From positions 558,001 to 622,000 of the forward strand of contig JAWZSP010000006.1 in assembly GCA_034401135.1 (NCBI GenBank): DNA of 64,000 bases, given 5' to 3'. The notes under the pieces were generated by a model. It searched no databases, was not told the DNA's origin, and saw only the letters and a program-made list of their open reading frames with translations. A program made the position numbers and the translations under genes. The DNA is from Volutella citrinella (Eukaryota; Ascomycota; Sordariomycetes; Hypocreales; Nectriaceae). This document shows, piece by piece, positions 1 to 11,009 of the stretch; positions within the stretch are counted from its first letter, which is position 1, and every line of letters starts with the position of its first letter.

Positions 1-107
1 GCTGAGCATACAGCGACATGGAATGGAGTTTGGAACCGTGCAACGTCCAACACCATCACATGCCGATGCTTTCACAGACTGATAGCTTGCTCTACTAATC
101 CCGTAAT

Positions 108-1075
108 AAAAGTAACCTCACCCTGTACTTGTCTAATCTTGTACTTGTCTAATCTTGTACTTGCCTAATACTATCACTTCAGGTTGGTTTAAGTAATCAC
201 TTCAGGATGGCGTAAAGATACGAGGGAGGTACTAAGGAGGAGGTATGAAATGGCGCCTTCCAATCCACCTATCATCACGGTCACGGCTGCCAATGGGGAC
301 CAGGCGCCGGCCCTTGTGTTTGGTTTCCCAGCAGCAGAAGAGGAACTAGTTCCTCTATAGCAGTGGCTCGAGACTGCCATCGATACCTCCGCCCCTGCGC
401 CTGCTCCCACTCCCGCTCCTCCCACTCTAGCTTCGGCCGCAACGTCTGGCTCTGTCAGTCAGCCTGCTTCTGTCTCCGACTTCGGTATGTCAAGCCATAC
501 ATTTTTTCTACTATCCATTTTAACTTATGTACCCTCTATTCTCTGTTGCGCGCTCCCATCACTTTGTCTATCGCTGTTGCTTGCCTCCAGTCTATGCTGG
601 CCATGACCGCTGACCCAATCTTTAGATGTTGACAGTGCCTCCTTTGATCAGATCTGGGAGCACCTTGCCGATGTTCGTGATGCCGGTGCTGCCGAGAATG
701 CCCAGGCACTCGGCGATGTAGCCTACTCCAGGCTGCCCGACACCCTCGCCGACTACAAGACGATGAGGGTTGCTCCTCAGGACTTTGTCCCTAATAAATG
801 CCGATTCTATGGGAAGGGATTTAGTAGTGGGCGCTCTGGGGCTGCATCTTGGCTATAATGAACGGCATAGTAAGCATTTGCAAAAGAGAGTGGAGAGAAG
901 GATGAGACTGCTAAGAAGGAGCAAAAGTTAGAGTACTTCCTTACTTGGCCAACTGGGGCATAATACGAATAGGTACTAGTATTGTGAAAAAGTAACCTGA
1001 TACTGTGCTTGCCTAAAACTGTGCTTGCCTAGTCCTACACTTGACTATTACTATACTTGCCTATTCTGTACCTAA
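108..1075. mobile_element. Decayed element flanked by 16-bp tandem repeats in direct orientation
   Basis: Both flanks start with the same word, AAAGTAACCT, at 109-118 and about 989-998, and continue with 16-bp tandem units of the form TGTACTTGCCTAATAC. Three copies lie at 124-171 and four more diverged copies at 1003-1066. Both sets have the same orientation, so they are direct and not inverted repeats. A broken coding relic lies between them. I see no transposase, integrase or reverse transcriptase motif, so the class is unknown; a small non-autonomous element is my inference. Confidence 0.5.
250..861 (+). pseudogene. Broken coding relic inside the repeat element
   Basis: From the ATG at 250 the frame reads a gag-like or low-complexity acidic protein that opens MAPSNPPIITVTAANGD, but it hits TAG at 358-360. 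That stop could come from CAG by one C-to-T change. The frame then continues through an Ala/Pro-rich stretch. An intron with good ends at 485-625 joins it to a second exon containing FDQIWEHLADVRDAG and LPDTLADYKTMR, which ends at TAA 859-861. Further protein-like sequence rich in Lys and Glu follows to about 963 in another frame. I do not recognise the family. Its position inside the repeats suggests the cargo or structural ORF of a transposable element. Confidence 0.45.
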
Positions 1076-1269
1076 ACACATATATAGCTGAGTATATCTG
1101 AGTCTGGCGTAGAAGGGCCGCTACCCGCCGACATTGATTCAATAACGTATCACACTTTGAAGATAAGGCCCATGTTCAACCAATGAGTTGATGAATATAT
1201 TATATATTGGCCTGCTCTCTAAGTACTTGTAGTCCTCTCAGACGGGGGAGAGCCTGTCGTATCTTAAGC

Positions 1270-3043
1270 TTACTCCTTCTTTGTAGTTCCATTCTCCACG
1301 AATTCAACATCAGCCCCAAGCTTCTCATCCTGAGTATCATCAAACGGCGTGTCATCGTCGAAAATGACAGCAATCTCCTCAAGGGTCTTGCCCTTGGTCT
1401 CGACAAACCATCCGTAGGCGATGAAACTCTCCACTGCAAGCACCGCCACGTACACGAGGTAGAATTTCCAGCCAATGTTCTGCAGACCAATCGGGTTGAC
1501 GTACTGGTTGACGAAGACGGCCGCCTTGGTAGAGAAGACGTATGTCGCCATGCCCTTGGCGCGAATGGAGTAGGGCAGAACCTCGACCGAGTAAGCGACG
1601 GGCAATGGGGAGAAGGCGATGCAGTAAAATAGTTGGAAGACGAAGATCAGGGCCATGACAGCCAAACCAGCCGCTTTTGCCGATGTCTCGGCAAAGCGAG
1701 CCGATGCCACGGTCCAGGCCGTGAAGACGAACAGCATTCCGAGGGTAGAGGCGCGGAAGAGGGGGCGGCGACCGACACGTTCAACAAAAAAGGCAGTGGT
1801 GAGAGCCAGTGCCCAGTTCCAAATGTTGATGATGCCGTTGACCAACGCCTGCGTCTTCTTATCCTTGATGCCGACTGTATCCATGATGCGAGAAAGGTCT
1901 GCGCCCGTCAGCAAGTTGATGAGTCTTTGGCTAGGCTTCCGCCACTTACAGTATGAAACCAAGCCATTGCCGGACCATTGGCTGAAGAAACCCATGCAGA
2001 TGACAAGGAACATGCGGTATCGGTTGCCTTGAGTGCTGACCATTGACTTCCAGGTCGTTTGTCCGGAAGCTGACCTAATTAGCATAGACACTTGCGTGGG
2101 AAAATTGTGTACATACTCTTCTCATGAGCAATTGCAGCCCTGATTTCAGAATATTCGAGCTTGACCAGCTCAGTCTCTTCTCCTTCTCCGTGGTATCGTC
2201 GCAAGGCCTCGAGAGCCTCAGAGTCGCGGTCGTTGGATATGAGCCATCGAGGGGATTCGGGGAGGAACCAAACGGCCGAAAGCTGAATGACGCTTGGAGC
2301 GAGTTGCAGAAGAGATGGGATTCGCCAGGACCAAGTGCTCGGGATTGTGCGCGTGCCGTATGTGATCCAGGCGGCGGCGATGCTGCCAAGGAACCAACTG
2401 TTTCAAACGGTCAGTAGGGATCACTTGGGCAAGTCGGGGTCAAGGCAGTGAACACATACCAGGTGTTGCAAATGGCTGTAATCGTGACGCGGTCCTTGGG
2501 GTGCGAAAGTTCGCTGACCATGCTGGGAGAGGCAGTCGTGGCGAAGGAGAGGCCAAAGCCCAGGATGAAGCGGCTGACGACGAACATTGCAAAGTTGACG
2601 CTCTCGCACTGCAGGATGGCGCCAATGATCATTATAATGCTTCCAGTAGTGATTCCCCATCGGCGGCCGAACTTGTCGGCTACCCAGGGCGCAATCGGGG
2701 TGGAGCAGATGCTGCCGAGGGACATGATGGAGCTCATGAGCCCGAGTTGAGCACCGCGAGGGTTGGAGAAGAAATCGTCCCAGTAGGACACAGTCTGGAG
2801 CGAGTTCATCATCGACCCGTCGTAGCCACTTGTTGCGTAAGATAGAACACAAGCGGGAAACAGAATGAGGTACAAACGACGCCTCTCGGTGCAGTGATAC
2901 CACGCCGGAGACTCGGTGGCGAGCTCGGTCAACCGCGACGGTTGATGGGCACTTGCGGAAGGAGCAGTCTCCTGGTCCCCTCGCGCCTGCCTTGCGAGAC
3001 GGTCTTGCCTGGGGGCAGGAAGCCGATTGCGGAGAAAATTCAT
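1270..3043 (-). CDS. MFS sugar transporter (hexose/disaccharide type)
   Basis: Plasma-membrane proton-coupled sugar uptake permease of the major facilitator superfamily, 537 aa in four exons: 3043-2460, 2397-2117, 2069-1950 and 1898-1270. Sugar-porter signatures are visible: a DKFGRRWG loop in the first half, PESPRWL before the central loop, VERVGRRPLF after helix 8, and ETKGKTLEEI near the C-terminus. Introns lie at 2398-2459, 2070-2116 and 1899-1949. The last is 51 bp with no stop, so the raw frame reads through it. It must be removed to restore the usual NGLVSYYL of helix 7. The start at 3043 is the first Met, followed by a charged cytosolic tail of about 60 residues. It is divergent from the GH5 gene, so transporter and glycosidase may share a promoter region. 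The substrate cannot be told from sequence. Confidence 0.9.
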
Positions 3044-3766
3044 AATGGTGGTGGTGGGAAGATGTGGTTGGTGGTGTCTGGTGTGGTGTTGCAGAACGAC
3101 GGGGGATCGGGTCAGTTTATGTATGTGGCGCGCCTACATCGCCGGCTGCACTCAACGGCAGCTACAACAGGACGACATTCAGACAGTCTCCAACCCCAGC
3201 TCTGCGGTCGAGTTTGCAAATTGCGGGGAATGGGGTGGTGGAGGCTAGTCTGGGGTAGACCTCGCCTCATGCCCAAGTCATGAGTCTCGCGTGCCTCCGA
3301 TGGCGTTGCCATGGGCCGGCCGCGATTCTGTGGGGCTGCAATAGCCGGACCAATGAAAGAGGTTCGGGGCAGCTAAATGACTGCCCCGAGAGGAAAAGCG
3401 CCAAGGGGGAGCTAAAAGCTTCCCCCGAAGGCGACGCCGCTAGTCATGGTGGAGCGCAAAGGTTGGCGAGAAGGTCTGTTGACTGCATGATCAGGACAAA
3501 TCCCTCGAGCTGAGCCTGATTGCCGGTAATTTCTCTGCGTAATAGTTCTTTGGGAATTTAGCCTGAATGATTCATTCGCTACTAGCATCAGCCGGTGGGA
3601 CGTCATCATGCCGGAACCCGTCTCCATGGCATGCGCCGAACGCGGCCATGACTTGCGACTGTCGCGCTATTTAGGAGAAGCAGCTTCCCTCATTACCACC
3701 ACAGGCTAATCCAAACTTTGGATAATTCATTCCCTTGTTCCTTTCTTTAAGCTGGTCTCCGATACA
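3044..3766. other. Divergent intergenic region between sugar transporter and GH5 gene
   Basis: About 720 bp that must hold both promoters. It contains several G/C-rich words but no ORF I would defend and no convincing TATA box. Confidence 0.5.
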
Positions 3767-5601
3767 ATGTCCAAGATGCTCCAAACCGAAGGATCGCAGA
3801 TTGTCGACCAGAATGGCAACCCTGTCCTTCTCCGTGGTGTCAGTTCTCCCATTCCCTTCCCAGTGAATCTTATTGACATATAGCAGACGGCCCTTGGTGG
3901 CTGGATGCTCATGGAAAACTTCATGAATGGATTCCCGGGTCGAGAATGCCAGATCCGAGGCGCCCTCCTCAAGGTCCTGGGCAAAGAGAAATGCGACTTC
4001 TTCTTTGACAAGTTTCTCGAGTACTTCTTCATGGAAAAGGACGCTGCTTTCTTGGCTTCCATTGGATTCAATTGCGTCAGACTATCCTTGAACTACCACC
4101 ACTTTGAGGATGACATGAATCCCTTTGTCATCAAGGAGGAAGGGTTCAAGCACGTCGACAGAGTCGTCGAGCTCGTGAGTGCCACAGCTCCCCCAAGCCA
4201 TGATCAACACTAACAATTCTTTCCCCTTAAATAGTGCGCCAAGTATAACATCTATACCATCATCGATCTCCATGCCCTTCCCGGAGGCCAGAATCAAGAC
4301 TGGCACTCGGATAACCCCACTGGCTACGCTGCCTTCTGGGACCATCGACACTTCCAAGACCGGGCTGTCAACCTCTGGGAGCATATTGCCCGACGATACA
4401 AGGACAATGCTTGGGTGGCAGGATACAATCCCATGAACGAGCCTGCTGACTCTGAATGGACGAGGCTCTTGGCCTTTTATGACCGAATAGTCCCTGCCAT
4501 CCGAGCTATCGACCCCGATCACATCCTATTCCTCGAGGGCAACACGTACGTACCTTCATACGCGCGACAGTTTGGCAATACTAACGCAAACCAACAGATT
4601 TAGCATGGACTTTACCGGTTTCGACAAGGTCTTCCCGAACTCGGTGTACTCTATCCATGATTATTGTGGCTTCGGCTTCCCGAACCGCATTGGAAGATAC
4701 CAAGGCCTGAAGGAGCAGGATGAGTATATCCGAAGAATGTATGACCGCAAGGTATCTTTTATGAAGAAGCATAATGTTCCCATTTGGAATGGTGAGTCGA
4801 AACGAAGCCATGACCGCGATTCCAATTACTGACAAGCATTGCAGGAGAGTTTGGTCCGATTTACGAGCGAGCCGAGTACAACCCCGACTGGGAGACGCAT
4901 AACAACGAGCGATACAATATGTTGGACCGCCAGATGGCCATTTATAGCTCAGAGAGCATCGGTATGTTGCTGTTATAATCTCCCAAGTCTTTGTATAGCC
5001 TTTGACTAACGACGGCAAAGCTTGGTCCATTTGGGCATACAAGGACGTCAATGTCATGGGAATGACCTACGTGTCCCCCGACTCTGCCTGGTTGAAGCTC
5101 CTGGGCCCCATGATCAACAAGAAGCGCGATCTCGCAGTCGACTCATGGGCTTACGACGACGCCCACCTACAGGATGGCCTCTTTGGCCCGCTCCACAAGT
5201 GGTTCGAGGACAACGTCCCAGAGAAGTACTCCAAGAAGTACCCATGGCAGTGGCGCATGCACATGCATGTCTTCCGGGGCATCCGAGGCATCACCATGGC
5301 AGAGTACATGATTCCCGAGTGGGCCGACTACTTCAAGGGCAAGTCCTTTGAGGAGCTGGACGAGCTAGCAGCCAGCTGGAAATACGAGAACTGCATGCGT
5401 CGGGAGAGGCTGAATGAGGTTCTCAGCTTGTATGCGCCGATGAAGGCTGATGATAAGCGGCTAGAGGGGAATGTCATCAAGTCGCAAGTAGAGGAGGCGA
5501 AGCAAGCTCCGCTCAATGCGAGCGCTTCTGTCTCTGGCGTTGGAGTGTTTGAGTTGTCCCCAGAGGAAACTAGGGCACGACAGGCTGTGGCGGTGGCATG
5601 A
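3767..5601 (+). CDS. Glycoside hydrolase family 5, intracellular glucanase-like
   Basis: Cleaves beta-linked glucose units by a retaining mechanism; exo-1,3-glucanase or glucosidase activity is likely but not certain. 520 aa in six exons: 3767-3838, 3887-4174, 4235-4545, 4598-4791, 4845-4961 and 5021-5601. The acid/base Glu189 lies in YNPMNEP and the nucleophile Glu290 in WNGEFGP; LRGTALGGWM near the N-terminus and WSIWAYKD after the nucleophile are typical of the clan A barrel. There is no signal peptide, so it probably acts inside the cell, unlike most fungal GH5 enzymes. The C-terminal 70 residues are charged and low in complexity. The first donor, GTCAGT, is weak, but only this splice joins LLRG to TALGGW. 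Confidence 0.88.
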
Positions 5602-5850
5602 GGGACGACTAAAATTAGAAGCCAAATGAATGTACGTGATACGTTTAGGTGCAGATTAGGCAAGTTTAGAATCAGGCCAGCACAGTATTACGTTATTTTT
5701 TCAATAATGCTAGTAATTGAAGACCACCGTCCGTCATACAATATATCCATCATTCGTCAACTGATTGGTCGATCCGGGCCTCGTCTTCAAAACTTGGAGT
5801 GTCATAGGGGTAACGATCCTTCCTCGAATAACTTATCTCACGTGGCTCTC

Positions 5851-6349
5851 TCAATAAAGAATCAGCTCGCTCGTCACTGCCCCGTCATCCTTCCACTTGG
5901 CCAACGCATCCTTCACAAGCTGTGCTGCTACGGGGGCGTATCCCGGACCTGGAGGCCCACTATTCGGGTTGACTTTGGCGGGATCGCCCAAAACCCACGC
6001 CACGGGGAACGAAGTCTTGTCTCCGATGCTATCCCGGAGCTGCTCCATGTCGCTCAACTGGAACCCTCGCCCAGCGATCACCACGCGAGGACAGTTGCTA
6101 TAGTCGTGTGTGCCGACTTCCTTGGGTCCCTCCTGTGCTGGCGCCTCCCCAGCAAGGAGTCGGGGGATATCTGCTTTGGCCGCATCGAGGGTCGATATGA
6201 AGTGGATGGCTGCATCTTTAGTAAGACACACATGACTGCCACAGCAATTGATGGGGGCCATTACTCTCATACTCGGGCAAAAGATGCTCGGTTACAACTT
6301 TGCCGACTTCTGCACGTTGGCCGCAGAGGATCACGGGCATCGGAGCCAT
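5851..6349 (-). CDS. Small conserved-looking protein of unknown function
   Basis: 149 aa in two exons, 6349-6265 and 6215-5851, joined across a 49-bp intron. The N-terminus, MAPMPVILCGQRAEVGKVV, resembles the first strand and loop of a nucleotide- or cofactor-binding fold, and a later segment, NCPRVVIAGRGF, could be a second strand. There is no signal peptide or membrane segment. The protein ends ...SELILY. I do not know the family. It lies tail to tail with the GH5 gene, 250 bp apart. The upstream exon is needed: without it the frame starts inside the intron. Confidence 0.65.
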
Positions 6350-6748
6350 CTTGCACTGCTGTTCAAAGGTTTGGTAGAATTGAAGAATAATTTAATGAGC
6401 AAGCTTCGCCGGGCGGGAGTCTTTCTGGTAAGCAGTATATAAAGGCAAAATATGAGAGGGCGGAATGTGTACAGTAAGCACTAATGACGTCTGACTGCGA
6501 TAAAGTAGGCGGCAGTACGTCTAGCCTGATTCGGCTCCGCAGCATCCGCGTATAACCAGGCAGTGATGGTCGATACGCGGCAGACGGAGTTAACAGCATC
6601 GTGCATGTGTATTCATGCAGGAAAGACCACGAGGCCCATAGTAATTTAATTGTATTTGTAAGATTCATATCTAGTAATAATACGCATATGCATAGACATG
6701 CCAGTAGCCCCCAATTGCGAACTAACGGCCTCGTAACAGGCTAACTGA
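6350..6748. other. Intergenic, upstream of the 149-aa gene
   Basis: About 400 bp between the start of the 149-aa gene and the 3' end of the rhodanese gene. It is A+T rich toward 6640-6700. I see no further gene or clear signal. Confidence 0.5.
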
Positions 6749-8332
6749 TTACTTGGGAATGTCTCGAACGACATGGAAGCATGCGATACCATCGTTCGCA
6801 ACCTGGGCTACGAGCCCGTGCTCCCAGTCAATATAGTCCTGCATATTCTTCTCCGCATTGTCGGTTCCTTCGTACGGTCGCTTGTACACGTCAATGGGCT
6901 CTGAAAGCCATCGCTGCTCCGTCTCAATCGGGTGGCCAGCGGCTTCCCAGGCCGCCGTTCCTCCTGCGAGGTATAGAATCTCTCGCGAGTTGGACATTGC
7001 TCCTCGCGCGTGCTCAACATTCATAGCAGCAACATTTCCGTTTGGCGAGGTGAGTACGATTGGTCCACTGCCTGGAGCTTCGCGTAGATCGCGGGCGAGC
7101 TCTGGGCCTGAGGCGAACCATGCGCCGGCGATGTGCCCATTGCGATAGACTGGACTGCGGGCCAGGTCTACGATGGACACAGCAGTCAGCTTCCTCAAAT
7201 CGTCCACCGATATGGCACCCGAGCTTGGCGCACTCCAGGTCGGCTTCTCAGCAGTAAGCATCTCGTCCGGGATTAAGGCATCCTGTTGGAGAACGTGGAC
7301 ATCCCATCCAAGCTGAAGGAGCCAGCTGGCCGTCATGAGGGCTCTGACTCCGTCGCAATCGTACAAGACTATGCGAGCGCCCCTAACACCGACCCATTCA
7401 TCAGTAGCCTGGACGAGCTGGCCACCGGGAGCGGATAGAAAGCCCTTGGGATGGCCCTCGGCGTGCTCGCGCGGATCCCTCACGTCCAATAGGTATAGAG
7501 TTCTGGTTTCGACTGATTCCGTGAATTCCTTGAGCCGGGCACCATCAATAAGCGGCACACCAACATGCTTTGCCAATGCTTGAGCATGCTGCTTGGCCTT
7601 TTGCACCGCTGCAGTCGATGGCCGCCCAGCCCGGTCCATCTTGCCCTTGTCCAGCTCAAGGCCCGCAAGCGTCCAGCCAATGGTGCCATTCTCAAGAGCC
7701 ATGACCTTGTTACTGACACCAGCATTAACGAGAGACTGCGTGCCGACGATACTGCGGGTGCGCCCCGCGCAGTGCACAATGACAGTAGTGCTCGGGCTGG
7801 GCGCGACTTCAAAGAGGCGGTACAATAGCTCGCCGCCCGGACAGCTCTGGCCGCGGGGGATGCTCATTGTGTGGTACTCTTCGTATCTGCGGGCGTCGAG
7901 AACAACGACATCCTCGTCACTCTCGATGATGTGCTTGATCTCGCGGGCAGGCTTGGACGGCGTGTGACGGATCGCCGCGACGAGCTCGCCAAAGGCTTTG
8001 GAGGGCACATTGACGTCGCGAAACACTTCACCCACGCGAGCGTAGCCGGCCAGCCCTCCCTCCAGAACGGAGACGTCGCGGTATCCCATGGCAAGGATGC
8101 GCGCGGCGGCGGGTTCGACGTAGCCCTCGCGGTCATCGTAGACGACGATGGGTGCGGATAGACGGGGAACCAGGGCAGGGAGTTTGTCCTCAATCTCTGA
8201 TACGGGCACCGTTAGGGCGAAAAAGGCGTGGGCCTCGGCGTATGGGCCCTCTTCGCGCACATCCAGCAGAGCGACTTCGTCTCGGTTTACCCAGCGCTGG
8301 CGCAGTTGGGCTGGGGTGATTGTCTTGGTCAT
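6749..8332 (-). CDS. Four-domain rhodanese-like sulfurtransferase
   Basis: 527 aa, intron-free, made of four rhodanese modules at about residues 5-105, 120-230, 262-350 and 372-472. Rhodaneses move sulfane sulfur from donors such as thiosulfate to acceptors through an active-site Cys. Module 2 keeps the loop HCAGRTRS with Cys188. Module 3 has YDCDGVR with Cys326. Module 1 has YDDREGY and module 4 has TSPNGNV, both without Cys. So at most two modules look catalytic and the others are probably structural or regulatory. No targeting signal is evident. Bacterial and fungal multi-rhodanese proteins with cysteine-dioxygenase links are known, but nothing in this neighbourhood points to one sulfur pathway. 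Confidence 0.88.
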   Translation of the reverse strand: MTKTITPAQLRQRWVNRDEVALLDVREEGPYAEAHAFFALTVPVSEIEDKLPALVPRLSAPIVVYDDREGYVEPAAARILAMGYRDVSVLEGGLAGYARVGEVFRDVNVPSKAFGELVAAIRHTPSKPAREIKHIIESDEDVVVLDARRYEEYHTMSIPRGQSCPGGELLYRLFEVAPSPSTTVIVHCAGRTRSIVGTQSLVNAGVSNKVMALENGTIGWTLAGLELDKGKMDRAGRPSTAAVQKAKQHAQALAKHVGVPLIDGARLKEFTESVETRTLYLLDVRDPREHAEGHPKGFLSAPGGQLVQATDEWVGVRGARIVLYDCDGVRALMTASWLLQLGWDVHVLQQDALIPDEMLTAEKPTWSAPSSGAISVDDLRKLTAVSIVDLARSPVYRNGHIAGAWFASGPELARDLREAPGSGPIVLTSPNGNVAAMNVEHARGAMSNSREILYLAGGTAAWEAAGHPIETEQRWLSEPIDVYKRPYEGTDNAEKNMQDYIDWEHGLVAQVANDGIACFHVVRDIPK

Positions 8333-8597
8333 TTGGGGCGATGGGTGGTGATTCTTACGGGTGACGATTCTCTGCTTTACATGTGTGAGATATCAGGTTG
8401 CCCGGTTCGAGGAGACGGGGGAGTGCAAGTTTGGGATGCCAATGTGTCATTTGAGGTTCAACGACACGGGGTTTGGCTACCCCGGGCCATTTACTTGGGA
8501 AGTGCGGGGAAATTGCCAAGCCTGGATTACACATCTCCATTCTCTATCGACGACAACACCCTTCATCCTCCACCATCTTCTAGCCTTACAATGACAT

Positions 8598-10281
8598 CTA
8601 TGGCTGAAAGCTTTCCTTGAGGAGATGCGGCTTCCGCTTGGAGAGGTCGACGATGAGCTGACCAAACAAACCGTTTGCCCATGCGAACCTAGAAGGAAAT
8701 GTCAGTTCTTTGATAGCGTGCTTCGACCAACAGCTGGCAAACGTACCACGGCCTCGACCACCTCGACGCATCGCTGCTCCAGACACTCTCGTGAATCAGC
8801 CCCAGACCATCGGTGCTCCTCAACACAGAGCGGATGGCATCCCGGATCTCGTTGTCGTCGTCCGAAGTCATTGCTCGCGTAATGGCCGCCATGGGCCACG
8901 CCGCACCGGGAGCAATGTGCAGCGACCCAATGGCCGAGATGACGCTGCCCGGCGCCCACCACGGATTCCCCCGGCCCAGCACGAAGCGCCGCGTCGCCCG
9001 GTACACGGCGTGGACGGCGTCGCCGAGTCCCGTCGCGTCGCCCAGGTAGCCCAGCAGCGGCGCCGACAGCAGCGACGGCACGTTTGCGTCGTCCATCAGG
9101 TTGCGCCCGCCGAAGCCGTCCACCTCGTAGGCGAAGATGGGCTCGCCGGCGGGACCTTGGACGACGCCGTGTCGGGCGATGCCGTAGCGCATCTCCCGCG
9201 CCAGGCTGCGCATCTCCCGGGACAGCCCGGCCACGCCGTCAGTGCCAGTCGCCGCCAGCTCGTCGACGATGCGCGCCGCAGCGTCGAGGTAGTGCGACAG
9301 CATCATGTTGGCGGGGATGTTAAAGTCAAACAGCGTCGCGTCGTCGCTCGGGCGGAACGAGGTGCGCACCATGCCCGTGTAGCTGACGGGGTATCCGGTG
9401 CCGTGGTTGGGCAGCGTGCCCGACGCCGTCATCGTCTCCGACTGGAACGTGTACCGGGGCCGCACCCACGCGCCCGTCGCATCGTACGTCCCCCGCTGCA
9501 TCTCGCGCGCCGTGGCCACGACGGACCGGACGGCGCGGACCCATTGGAAGCGCCCAAAGAAGTTCACGTCGCCGGTGCGGTTGTGGTAGATGTGCGACGC
9601 CTGCAGGAAGTACGCGAAGCTGTCGAGCTCAAAGTTGCACGTCCACACCACCCGCCGGTCGTACGGGGGCGTCACCGCGTACCGGGCGCCATTGGGCCTG
9701 ATTGCGATGCCTGATTCGGGTGGTGGCATGAAGGCATTGCAGTACGGCGAGATGGTGAGGTAGCGAGACTGCAGGTTGATGAGGCCACGGAACAGAGGCG
9801 CAATCTCGTCGTCTCGGCTGTCCAGCAACGATTCGTAGATGCCAATCTGGCTGCTGCTGTCTCTTACTGTAGGCTTGTCAGAACATTTGACCTTGGAGAT
9901 TCGGGGTGCCATACTCCACATGGCGTCTATATCGCCGGTAATGATAAATGTCAGCTCCTCGTCTCTATTGTTGGCTGCTCTGCCGTGCCATCGCACCGCC
10001 GTGTCGAGCGTGTTGGGGAAGACATTCTCAAACAGCCGCGCGAGATCTGGGTCTGCAATGGATGCCTTGACCTTTTCAATGGTCCTTTCGACTTTGGGAG
10101 ACTTGAAGGTCCTGCATGCGGGATCCGGGCGCTGGTACGACAGCCGATATGCCCCAGTTGAGTAGGGTGGGTGGCGAGTGCTGGCGTAGCTCGTGTAGTC
10201 GGGGCATGCAGCCGAAGCGGGTTGTAGCAAGAAACAAAGGAGCAGGCTCGATACGACGAGACGAAGCTTACTGGTCGCCAT
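8598..10281 (-). CDS. Secreted GH125 exo-alpha-1,6-mannosidase
   Basis: Removes terminal alpha-1,6-mannose from N-glycans or yeast-type mannan. 541 aa in two exons, 10281-8747 and 8688-8598, split by a 58-bp intron. The signal peptide covers residues 1-24, with cleavage after QPASA. The family pattern is clear: [13 protein letters not shown], a central [37 protein letters not shown] and GNPWWAPGS. The last exon supplies the conserved end [15 protein letters not shown]. If the intron is ignored the protein ends with a false tail of about 19 residues. The G+C content is high across the middle. Fungal GH125 proteins are usually secreted or in the Golgi; which applies here is not shown by the sequence. 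Confidence 0.9.
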
Positions 10282-11009
10282 TTTGTCGTAGCACTTTCTG
10301 CCTTAGAAGAAGGCCGAGTCTCAAGCAAGCGCTTGCTGGGGTCAAATTCTCATGAGCCACGCTGGCTTTACTGGTCGCACGCGTCCTCCTACAGTTTTGT
10401 GATATGAAGCACATGGCAAACTCCCACTTATTAATACGCAATTCTACGAATCACTTTGAGTATGACCTGCCACCACCGGGGATGGTCATTCCAAGCTCGT
10501 GCCCTCCCTTGCCAGCCATCCACTCTGCCCAAGCTCAGGGAGAGGATATGAGACCTACCTTGAGGGATTCATAATTGTGCATTTTCTTTCTCTGTAGCTT
10601 GTATGGGTTAGGTATTGCGAGTCGTGATTCCAGCTGATGCATTCATCATGTTAATTCACCAATAGGCGTATGGTTGCTAGGCAGAACCTTCCCGTTGTGG
10701 CGGCGTGGCGCTCACCTGCCACGGGACGAGGCCTGATCGCGGCTCGATACGCGCATATATTCGATACACCGCTAATTCCGGGGCTTCTGCACATGGCCTG
10801 GTGGCGAACTCGGAGGATCGAGCTCCTAATCATCGCGTCATCACTCAATGTGGTTCACAGGTAACGCTGCCCCAAGTCGCGCGCCAGAGGACTGGGCCAT
10901 TTAAGCTTCTGGGAGCTTGGGCACCTGGACTCGAACTGCACTACGCCGAAGAGGGGTTGAGTCGGCCTGAGCAGATTGGGGACGCAAGCCACGGCTCAGT
11001 GCAAACATC
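10282..11009. other. Divergent intergenic region, GH125 and histidine kinase
   Basis: About 730 bp carrying both promoters. Short frames here have atypical composition and no signal peptide. A tRNA-like T-arm word near 10928-10940 does not fold into a full tRNA. Confidence 0.5.

Noticed and set aside
8710..9714. 334-codon frame antisense to the GH125 gene
   Set aside because: Composition is that of an antisense frame and it overlaps a certain gene.
10900..10990. tRNA-like T-arm word on the minus strand
   Set aside because: The T stem does not pair and no acceptor or anticodon arm can be drawn.
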